Below, piece after piece: positions 7,800-13,418 of a stretch of DNA of 13,418 nt. Within the stretch, counting starts at the first letter, position 1. Each line of letters begins with the position of its first letter. The translations under genes and the position numbers were made by a program. Under the pieces are notes generated by a model, which ran no database searches, was not told the origin of the DNA, and worked only from the letters and a program-made list of their open reading frames with translations. Origin of the DNA: Rickettsiales bacterium (lineage in GTDB: Bacteria; Pseudomonadota; Alphaproteobacteria; Rickettsiales; Anaplasmataceae); assembly GCA_031286185.1 (NCBI GenBank), contig JAITUS010000126.1:1-13418 (forward strand), in the 5' to 3' direction.

Positions 7800-8306
7800 T
7801 TAATCAATGAATTCTGGCATATTGAATGCTACATACCTTTCCTTTACGTTTATATGCGGAAATATCTCTTTAGTAAAAGACAGCATAATATTCTTTTTTG
7901 TACCGATGACCGAAATTTCCAATACATCTCCTGAACCAAAATTATGTATAGATTCTATATAGCCATATAATTCATTATTCTCTAGCCTTACTTCCATATT
8001 TATAAGGTCACTTTGATAAAACTCGTTTTCATCATTTAGCTTTGGCAGCTTGTTTCTTTCTGTGTATAATTTTCTGTTTCTAAAAAGCTCTGCTTCGTTA
8101 CGAGAATTTACTCCGCTTATTGTGGCTATTACTAAATTATCACCTATGACAGACACTGAGTCTATCTTATAACTCTCGTCACCACTTATCAGCTCACCAT
8201 ATAGAGAAATATTTTCGGGTTTTTCAGTGAAAGTTTTTACTTTAACAGCTCCTTTGATTCCGTGAGGAGAAGTAATGATTCCGAGGCATACTAAGTTATC
8301 GTTCAT
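7800..8306 (-). CDS. rimM: Ribosome maturation factor RimM
   Basis: Assists 30S subunit maturation by binding ribosomal protein S19 and the 16S rRNA 3' head domain. The 168 residues show the RimM N-terminal barrel, beginning [20 protein letters not shown] (5-24, the GxxxxxHGikGxvkv signature), and a C-terminal PRC barrel from about 95 to 165 with [21 protein letters not shown] (122-131) and [11 protein letters not shown] (144-154). In many bacteria rimM sits beside rpsP and trmD; here it is instead followed by efp after 62 bases on the same strand, which is in keeping with the scattered gene order of Wolbachia-like genomes. The ATG at 8306 is the only sensible start. I see no clear promoter in front of it. 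Confidence 0.95.
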   Translation of the reverse strand: MNDNLVCLGIITSPHGIKGAVKVKTFTEKPENISLYGELISGDESYKIDSVSVIGDNLVIATISGVNSRNEAELFRNRKLYTERNKLPKLNDENEFYQSDLINMEVRLENNELYGYIESIHNFGSGDVLEISVIGTKKNIMLSFTKEIFPHINVKERYVAFNMPEFID

Positions 8307-8491
8307 GTTAATATGGTAATCAAAACTAGTTTTTTTGTCTACGGCGTTGGAAGCAATAGACTTCCTGCATCTAATACCAAACCTCAGTAGTAATAGGACA
8401 AATCAAAAAGTTGCCTATAATTGGGGATTTAGGCGAGTTTATGGTCCCAGAGTGTGATGGTATGAATTCAATATAAATAATTCTGGAGACT

Positions 8492-8752
8492 TTGTCCACT
8501 GTAAACAAAAAGCCGTTAACAAAAGTACCGCAGCAAAGACAAGCAATCATGGCTGGTGGTGCTGGTACAGCGTTATTAGTAAGCAGTATTGCATCTTATG
8601 CTTTGAAGATGCACATCATAGCGGTGGTTGGAGGAATTGTTGGGCTGGCATGCATGAGTTCTGCATTGTATAATGTTTTAAAGCCTAGTACCAAACTTGA
8701 GGAAGTAAAAGATGTAGAGTGTTCCCGAAAGTCACCAGAGGTTGCCTTATAA
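8492..8752 (+). CDS. Small two-helix membrane protein, unknown function
   Basis: An 86-residue frame if translation begins at TTG 8492; GGAG at 8485-8488 is only three bases before it, and the next start is ATG 8549 (residue 20, 67 residues left). Two hydrophobic segments (about 19-38 and 41-63) form a hairpin, with a Lys-rich start and a charged tail KPSTKLEEVKDVEC. The hairpin and tail resemble the C-terminus of the 3500-5020 protein (second helix, then a PS-x-x-E-x-x-K-V-like tail), though identity is low. It may be a real small membrane protein or the remaining anchor of a larger lost gene. It lies on the plus strand between two minus-strand operons, and its stop is nine bases from the cvpA stop. 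No family recognised. Confidence 0.55.
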   Translation: MSTVNKKPLTKVPQQRQAIMAGGAGTALLVSSIASYALKMHIIAVVGGIVGLACMSSALYNVLKPSTKLEEVKDVECSRKSPEVAL

Positions 8753-8761
8753 GCATGGGTA

Positions 8762-9352
8762 TTACTCTTCTTTTTTATCACCTTCAGGCTTTTCTTGGTC
8801 AACCATTCCTTCGCCAATCTCTTTTATTTTTAGTATCAACGACTCCGGTATATACACATCAACTATATCTTCTACTGTTGAAAATAAAGCCTGGTAAGAG
8901 TGCGAATTTTTTATCCAATTAGGCAATATGTCTTCTGCTTCTATTTTAGACCGCTCCTCTTTTTTGTCATACGCTGTGTAGCAATATAAGTGCACGGCAA
9001 AGAATAGTACATAAGAAAGCAATATTCCTCTGAGCGCCCCGACAAGGATTCCGGTCACTCTATCGATTAACCCCAACCTTATGGGTGATAATATATACAT
9101 CAGCCAGTTGTTTACTATCATAAATATAAGGTTGAGTATAATAAATACAGAAATTGTAGAAAGTATGTTCTGCGTAGCTTTAGAATCAAAGTATTTACTA
9201 TAATTTATAGCAAAGAAATCGTAATGATTAGCTGTCAGAAAAACCGACAAAAACAAAAACATTAGCGCGCATAATTCTTTTATAAAGCCTCTAGTTACCG
9301 AGATTATTATGCATACAACAACAATGAAAATAATTAGACAATCGAAGAGCAT
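8762..9352 (-). CDS. CvpA family inner-membrane protein
   Basis: Family of inner-membrane proteins named from colicin V production in E. coli; the molecular activity is not settled. From ATG 9352 it has 196 residues, starting MLFDCLIIFIVVVCIIISV, just as CvpA proteins start directly in helix 1. Four membrane segments are visible: about 4-19, 24-41, 62-84 and 98-122, with the family RGFIKEL after helix 1 (21-27) and LIDRVTGILVGALRGILL before and in helix 4 (95-112). A soluble tail of about 70 residues ends in a Lys/Glu-rich stretch. The frame is open upstream to TTG 9391, which I reject because it adds a non-conserved extension. It lies 56 bases after ribE on the same strand, likely one operon. 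Confidence 0.85.
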   Translation of the reverse strand: MLFDCLIIFIVVVCIIISVTRGFIKELCALMFLFLSVFLTANHYDFFAINYSKYFDSKATQNILSTISVFIILNLIFMIVNNWLMYILSPIRLGLIDRVTGILVGALRGILLSYVLFFAVHLYCYTAYDKKEERSKIEAEDILPNWIKNSHSYQALFSTVEDIVDVYIPESLILKIKEIGEGMVDQEKPEGDKKEE

Positions 9353-9408
9353 ACTACATATTATATGGTTTTCAAGATATAATAATTGCAAACAACGAAA
9401 TTGTAAAA

Positions 9409-10005
9409 TTAATTGTATCTATGCTGCATCAACTGGTCTAAATATCTAGCGATCATGTCGATTTCTAAATTTAGATAATCATCCACTTTGTTATACTGAA
9501 AAGTTGTGTTTTGCCATGTATAGGGAATGATATTGACAACAAATTCTTGGCTGGTAACTGAATTTACTGTGAGAGAAACTCCATCTAGCGTCACAGATCC
9601 CTTTTTTGCAACAAATTTAATTAACTCTTGTGAGCACGACAGCTTGATTTCATGAGAATCCAAATTTTGGTTGATTGCAAGAATTTGTACTGCCTTATCC
9701 ACATGACCCTGGACTAGGTGGCCATCAATCCTATCACTCAGCCTCATTGCTTGTTCTAGGTTTATTTTCTTTCCTACTTTCCAATTATTTAGGTTAGTAA
9801 CCTTCATGGTTTTTTGAGACACTTGAACTGTGAATACATCGTTAATTATGTCAACGACAGTTAAACACACACCAGAGCAAGCTATTGAATCTCCTTTACC
9901 TATGAAAGATAAATTTTGTGCCTTGATATGGAAGATTTGATCGGAGTTAGAGCAAGTCTTGGTATCAATTACAGTTCCAATATCTGTAATAATTCCTTTA
10001 AACAT
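9409..10005 (-). CDS. ribE: Riboflavin synthase, alpha subunit
   Basis: Dismutates two 6,7-dimethyl-8-ribityllumazine molecules to riboflavin plus the pyrimidine precursor, the last step of vitamin B2 synthesis. The 198 residues form two lumazine-binding barrels (about 1-95 and 96-188) followed by the C-terminal trimerisation helix. Motifs visible are MFKGIITDIGTV at the start, GDSIACSGVCLTVVD (38-52, conserved Cys47), RLSDRIDGHLVQGHVD (88-103, the inter-domain lumazine site) and, in the second barrel, KGSVTLDGVSLTVNSV (135-150). Some authors call this gene ribC. A complete enzyme is consistent with riboflavin provision, which is known for several insect-associated Wolbachia; whether this strain feeds its host cannot be told from here. 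cvpA follows on the same strand. Confidence 0.96.
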   Translation of the reverse strand: MFKGIITDIGTVIDTKTCSNSDQIFHIKAQNLSFIGKGDSIACSGVCLTVVDIINDVFTVQVSQKTMKVTNLNNWKVGKKINLEQAMRLSDRIDGHLVQGHVDKAVQILAINQNLDSHEIKLSCSQELIKFVAKKGSVTLDGVSLTVNSVTSQEFVVNIIPYTWQNTTFQYNKVDDYLNLEIDMIARYLDQLMQHRYN

Positions 10006-10056
10006 ACAGTAAAATAAATGATTTTATCACAAAAAATCTTTTAAAATAGATATCCA

Positions 10057-10356
10057 TTAAGTGAAAGCAAGAGGCTTGTTTTCACCTACCTGCTCAATAG
10101 ATTCTACCGAATATTTAGAATATATAAAATAAGCCAAACTCAGAACACATAATGTGGCTAGTATTGGTAACCCTATGTTCAATGCCAGCCCAACATTTTC
10201 TCTTTTCTCTGGTGGCACTAATCCTTTTAAAATTGACACTTTCCTAGCGGCAAATGCCACAGGCAGAGCGTTGATATAGAGGATGCTATCAACAATAGAC
10301 AAAAGTAAGTCTCTTTCGAAGAAAACACGATTTTTAACAGCGGTTTGAAAGCAGTG
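10057..10356 (-). pseudogene. C-terminal membrane fragment of the decayed gene
   Basis: The frame is open from just after a TAA at 10357-10359. An 81-residue reading from TTG 10302 is possible, but the open frame extends upstream (VFFERDLLLSIVDS), so I treat it as the end of the larger gene and not a separate small protein. A membrane segment, LALNIGLPILATLCVLSLAY, precedes a short acidic tail. A second hydrophobic stretch (SILYINALPVAFAA) lies earlier. The stop is 51 bases upstream of the ribE start. Confidence 0.55.
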
Positions 10357-10483
10357 TTAGTAGCTGGTGGAGTTGTACTTGTTACTGGTGAAGGGCTTGT
10401 GGTTTTATTTGGTAAAAGATTTCCACTTTCATGAGAAACGTTTTCAGGCTGTGGAGAAGGTTGTTGTATGGGAATACCTGAAA

Positions 10484-10861
10484 CTAATTTGAGTAATTGC
10501 TCTTTTTTCTATACACTTGCCTTTGTAAATATTCTTTACCTAAAAGTGAGTTACTAAAAGGTTGTGGCTTTTCGAGTGTCTGTAACACTTCACCTGGCTC
10601 TAATACTTCATGTAATTGCTTATCTTGAAAATAAACAATATTGAACACTGAGTTGAAAATATTGCGAAATGTTTCTGGATCCTGATTTTTATATACATTC
10701 ATCACTTCAACAAATATTTTATCGAGTTTTTTCCCCTTGTGCTCAGCTTGATTATCTATCACAGCTACTCTGGCATCATTTTGTGCTTGTCTTACGGCTA
10801 ATTGTTTTTCTTCTTCTGATAGTGCTTTAGTTTGCTTTTTCGATTTCTTTCTTCTATTAGC
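10484..10861 (-). pseudogene. Middle helical fragment of the decayed gene
   Basis: The frame is open for 125 codons after TAG 10862-10864, from ANRRKKSKKQTKALSEEEKQ to a stop at 10484. The first 92-codon start is GTG 10762, but the open frame runs through it. At the 3' end the frame AGA AAA AAG AGC would read on as KKEQLLKLVSGIPIQQ with one more A in the A6 run, which joins it to the Pro-rich segment downstream. The content is charged and helical, without membrane segments or motifs that I recognise. Confidence 0.55.
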
Positions 10862-11141
10862 CTAAAAATAATCTGTATGCGACTTGGTTTGACCTATATC
10901 GGAAAGCTTTGCAGTTTCATCTGTTTCTCCTTCATTTTTTTGTATTACCTCGTTTGGTTCTGTCTCTTTGGGTGGTTGGTAAGTTAAAGCCCTCTGTCTT
11001 CGTGACAGCTTTGGTGGCTGTCGAAAGAAGAATTGTACTGTACTAAAAAAGTTGGGTAGGCGAAAGACCTAAACCAAGCAAAATTGTCGTACATTGCAGC
11101 AACAATTACTGGAGCACGTGTAATTTGCTTTCTGTTACTTA

Positions 11142-11780
11142 CTACATTGTAGCCAAAAGAACCTTAATTGACGCAACTTGTTTATCTTGTATGTTCTCTT
11201 CTTGAACTATATTCCGTTCTTTTCCGCTTTTAGTTTTTTCTGCTTGTGGCGTATCCTGACTTTGTTTCTCACCTTTGGTCTCTTCCGCGCATTTTAGCTT
11301 CTCATTTAGGAATGACTTAATCTTGTGCAAATTACCTAGGTCAATGTCTTTGATATTTGCTTGCAGTTTAATTGTGATTCCTTTCAGGAGGATTTGAAGG
11401 GGAGCATTACTTATGAATTCTTCTACAGTTTTGAAATTATTAACTTTGCGATGGCTGTTATATAATTCCTCACTTTCTTTCGATACTTCTATGTTGACTG
11501 TGAAATTTTTCTCCTGAAAAAGGCAGGTTTTAAAAAAATCAATTAAAGGTTTTATTTGAAGTGGTCTCACATTAGAGGTGTCTTTACCTGTTGCTGTTAA
11601 CAGCCTTAGCTTAAACGAGAATTCTTGCACATCGTTTTTAGTGCTTCTCGAGCGAATGGTGCTGATCTCCACCGATTCATTAGAAAATGCTTCACTTATA
11701 TCTTTAGACCTCTTCTTAAAGAACCTAGGTAAATCCTCTATTTTATACTCCTTATCAGTCCCAGTGTCACCATTGTGCAT
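11142..11780 (-). CDS. Hypothetical protein; still-open N-terminal part of the decayed gene
   Basis: A 212-residue frame from ATG 11780. It is hydrophilic, with a probable alpha/beta domain (about 35-165; segments such as EFSFKLRLLTATG, NFTVNIEVSKES and LLKGITIKLQANIKDID look like strands) and a Lys/Glu/Gln-rich, probably disordered tail from 170. No signal peptide or membrane segment, and no family recognised. The last seven codons (KVLLATM) are probably out-of-frame sequence: one base later the DNA reads SFGYNVVSNRKQITRAPV, a better continuation. It may still be translated as a truncated protein. It diverges from pheS across a 145-base gap. No good Shine-Dalgarno site is seen before the ATG. 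Confidence 0.6.
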   Translation of the reverse strand: MHNGDTGTDKEYKIEDLPRFFKKRSKDISEAFSNESVEISTIRSRSTKNDVQEFSFKLRLLTATGKDTSNVRPLQIKPLIDFFKTCLFQEKNFTVNIEVSKESEELYNSHRKVNNFKTVEEFISNAPLQILLKGITIKLQANIKDIDLGNLHKIKSFLNEKLKCAEETKGEKQSQDTPQAEKTKSGKERNIVQEENIQDKQVASIKVLLATM

Positions 11781-11872
11781 ATTCTTGTTTACTAACTTCT
11801 TAATACAAAATTAAATAAAAAGCATAATTAGTCAATAAATTAATAGTTAAGGTAGGATAATTTCTCAGATTG

Positions 11873-11900
11873 TTGATGGTATTGAAGATTTTACTATAAT
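11873..11900 (+). promoter_or_regulatory. Sigma-70 promoter for pheS-glmU
   Basis: TTGATG (11873-11878) and a perfect TATAAT (11895-11900) are 16 bases apart. Start near 11907 leaves a leader of about 19 bases, too short for a Phe-codon attenuator or a T-box, so pheS control by leader attenuation is unlikely here. Confidence 0.6.
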
Positions 11901-11925
11901 AAAAGTTTAAGCTAGCGTTTCCGAG

Positions 11926-12969
11926 ATGAATAAAGAGCTACTGAATGAAATACCTTCGCTTGAGGATAAAGCAGTTTCTGAAATTGAGGATGCTTCTTCT
12001 TTGCAAGATTTGGAAAAAGTCAGGCTATCATATTTGGGAAAAAAGGGTGTAATTAAAATTTATTTTGATGACTTAAAAAAGATAGAAGACGCAGAAAAAA
12101 AACGTGATTTGGGCGCAGTTATCAACGTTTTACGCAATAAGCTGAACCAGCTTATAACAAACAAGGAAACCATATTAAAGGCCGAGGAAATTAATTTTAA
12201 ATTACAAAACGAGGCTATTGATATCACATTGCCCGTTAGGCCAGAAAAAATTGGCAAGATTCATCCGTTGAGTAAGGTTATAAATGAGGTAAAACTCATT
12301 TTTGCACATATGGGTTTCAAAGCAGTTGATGGTCCTGACATTGAAGATGAGTTTCATGTGTTTGATGCGCTAAATACCCCAAGTCATCATCCTGCACGGG
12401 AGGAGCAAGATACCTTCTACTTAAGGAACAAAATAAATGACAAAAGGATGGTGCTGCGCACTCATACATCATCTGTGCAGATTAGAACCATGGAAAAAGC
12501 AAAAACTTTCCCAATTAAAATAGTAGCTGCCGGTAGGGTATACAGAAATGATTTTGATGCAACTCACACTCCTATGTTTCACCAGATAGAGGGGTTGTAT
12601 ATCAATGAAAATGTCAATATGGGCCAGTTAAAATTTACTATTCATCATTTCCTCAATAAGTTTTTTGGAGATAAGGGATTAAAGATACGCTTTCGTAACA
12701 GTTTTTTCCCTTTCACTGAGCCTTCTGCAGAAGTGGATATAAGTTATGAAGGTAGTAAATGGATAGAAGTACTTGGATGCGGTATGGTGCATCCAAATGT
12801 CTTTCAAAATGTTGGAATAGACCATACTAAATACAATGGCTTTGCGTTTGGCATTGGCATAGAAAGACTTGCAATGCTGAAATATCAAATTGGTGACCTA
12901 AGGAACTTTTATGATAACAAGATCAGTTGGCTCAACCACTATGGTTTTCACTTTTCATCTTTAAGATAA
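11926..12969 (+). CDS. pheS: Phenylalanine--tRNA ligase alpha subunit
   Basis: Catalytic subunit of the (alpha-beta)2 class II synthetase that charges tRNA-Phe. The 347 residues are normal. An N-terminal coiled-coil arm (about 1-95), which contacts tRNA, precedes the catalytic domain: HPLSKVINEV (113-122, motif 1), LRTHTSSVQIR (177-187), RVYRNDFDATHTPMFHQIEG (204-223, motif 2 and Phe site), FFPFTEPSAEVDI (260-272), WIEVLGCGMVHPNV (279-292) and GFAFGIGIERLAML (305-318, motif 3). The partner pheT is not adjacent here, which is common in reduced Rickettsiales genomes. The next gene starts at the base after the TAA, so pheS and glmU are co-transcribed and probably translationally coupled. Confidence 0.97.
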   Translation: MNKELLNEIPSLEDKAVSEIEDASSLQDLEKVRLSYLGKKGVIKIYFDDLKKIEDAEKKRDLGAVINVLRNKLNQLITNKETILKAEEINFKLQNEAIDITLPVRPEKIGKIHPLSKVINEVKLIFAHMGFKAVDGPDIEDEFHVFDALNTPSHHPAREEQDTFYLRNKINDKRMVLRTHTSSVQIRTMEKAKTFPIKIVAAGRVYRNDFDATHTPMFHQIEGLYINENVNMGQLKFTIHHFLNKFFGDKGLKIRFRNSFFPFTEPSAEVDISYEGSKWIEVLGCGMVHPNVFQNVGIDHTKYNGFAFGIGIERLAMLKYQIGDLRNFYDNKISWLNHYGFHFSSLR

Positions 12970-13418
12970 GTGACAAATAAAGCTTGCACATTTATTATAC
13001 TTGCTGCCGGGCATGGCAAACGAATGAATTCAGGCTTACCCAAAGTCCTGCACAAAATAGGCAATTTCTCTATGCTCGAGCATGTCATTTACAATGCAAA
13101 ACAGTTAAGTCCCGAAAATATAGCAGTTGTAGTCGATTTGCCTTTAATTGAGCGGCTGCAGTACTTTGAGGATATACAATTAATTACACAAAAGTCAACG
13201 CTTGGGACAGGAGATGCAGTTAAAACTGCAATGAGAAGCCTGACAAAACTGCCAGATTCGAACATAGTTGTTGTACAGTATGGAGACACTCCACTCATAA
13301 AAAGCAGCACGATAACTAAAATGGTTAGCTCTTTAGAAGGCAAGGCCCTAGTTTGCCTAGGTTTTAGGGCAAGCAATAAAGAGTACGGTAGGTTAATTAT
13401 TGAGGATGGTGCCCTAAG
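12970..13418 (+). CDS. glmU: GlmU uridylyltransferase domain (partial, runs off the window)
   Basis: Bifunctional enzyme that acetylates glucosamine-1-phosphate and then makes UDP-GlcNAc, the precursor of lipid II. Only the first 149 codons are inside the window, with no in-frame stop. The N-terminal pyrophosphorylase domain is clear: LAAGHGKRMNSGLPKVLHKI (11-30), the nucleotide-binding signature (usual form LAAGxGTRMxSxxPKVLH, so one Thr is Lys here), then QKSTLGTGDAVKTA (uracil-binding region, about 74-87) and QYGDTPLIKS (about 104-113, Mg-binding Asp). The GTG start directly follows the pheS stop (TAAGTG) with no separate Shine-Dalgarno gap, suggesting coupling. Whether the C-terminal acetyltransferase domain is present cannot be seen. 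Confidence 0.9.
   Translation, partial: MTNKACTFIILAAGHGKRMNSGLPKVLHKIGNFSMLEHVIYNAKQLSPENIAVVVDLPLIERLQYFEDIQLITQKSTLGTGDAVKTAMRSLTKLPDSNIVVVQYGDTPLIKSSTITKMVSSLEGKALVCLGFRASNKEYGRLIIEDGAL

Larger units (their letters stand above)
10057..11780 (-). pseudogene. Decayed large gene: Pro-rich, membrane-anchored, four frameshifts and one stop
   Basis: Reading the minus strand from ATG 11780, coding-like sequence continues almost unbroken to TAA 10057 if the frame is changed four times. The open pieces are 11780-11142, 11163-10984, 11068-10862 (ending in TAG 10862-10864), 10861-10484 in the same frame, about 10510-10330, and 10356-10057. The codon frames run 0, +1, +2, 0, +1: each change is in the same direction and equals the loss of one base. 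Two sites are A-runs (A6 at 10503-10508, A5 at 10331-10335 on the minus strand). The restored protein would have about 570 residues: a mixed N-terminal domain, a Lys/Glu-rich linker, a helical domain (DKIFVEVMNVYKNQDPETF), a Pro/Thr-rich spacer (QQPSPQPENV, TSPSPVTSTTPPATN) and a C-terminal hydrophobic part. I recognise no family. It resembles the anchored low-complexity architecture of the 3500-5020 protein. Confidence 0.7.

Noticed and set aside
9353..9391. TTG 9391 as the cvpA start
   Set aside because: Adds 13 non-conserved residues; CvpA proteins begin directly in the first membrane helix, as from ATG 9352.
10336..10434. Plus-strand hydrophobic reading (NSGLKAVLVAGGVVLV)
   Set aside because: It is the antisense of the Pro/Thr-rich segment of the decayed minus-strand gene; Pro/Thr codons read backwards give Gly/Val/Leu.
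1..13418. CRISPR arrays, tRNA or rRNA genes, intact insertion sequences or prophage genes
   Set aside because: Looked for regular spaced repeats, cloverleaf arms and transposase motifs; none seen.

Overview
The window looks like a piece of a Wolbachia (Anaplasmataceae, Rickettsiales) chromosome. It is AT-rich and has TTG/GTG starts and weak Shine-Dalgarno sites. It carries 5-aminolevulinate synthase (the alphaproteobacterial Shemin route to haem) and alphaproteobacterial-type RimM, EF-P, PheS, GlmU and HtpG proteins. Between these are acidic or low-complexity proteins with C-terminal membrane hairpins, of the kind common in intracellular Rickettsiales. The organism call is from recognition of protein style and was not checked by a search.

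Layout. Bases 1-361 are non-coding leader, then htpG (+). Next comes an accessory pair on the same strand: a class 3 lipase with its own promoter inside the htpG 3' end, and a 506-residue acidic, disordered protein ending in two membrane helices. hemA (+) follows, with its TTG start inside one arm of an 11-bp inverted repeat. Convergent to these, on the minus strand, is a translation cluster: rimM, efp and an inositol-monophosphatase-like gene that has lost its metal-binding residues. A small two-helix membrane protein (+) sits between rimM and a second minus-strand pair, ribE (riboflavin synthase) then cvpA. From 10057 to 11780 lies what I read as one decayed minus-strand gene, broken by four single-base frameshifts and one stop codon. 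Its first 212 codons are still open. pheS (+), with a good promoter, follows; glmU starts directly on the pheS stop and runs off the window end.

Functions. The core genes serve haem, riboflavin, lipid II precursor (GlmU), protein synthesis (PheS, RimM, EF-P) and chaperone needs. The accessory genes (lipase, acidic membrane-anchored protein, small membrane protein, decayed Pro-rich gene) have no recognised metabolic role and are the best candidates for host-interaction factors. The most interesting points are the lipase/acidic-protein pair, the inactive-looking phosphatase in the efp operon, the directional decay of the 10-11.8 kb gene, and the inverted repeat over the hemA start.
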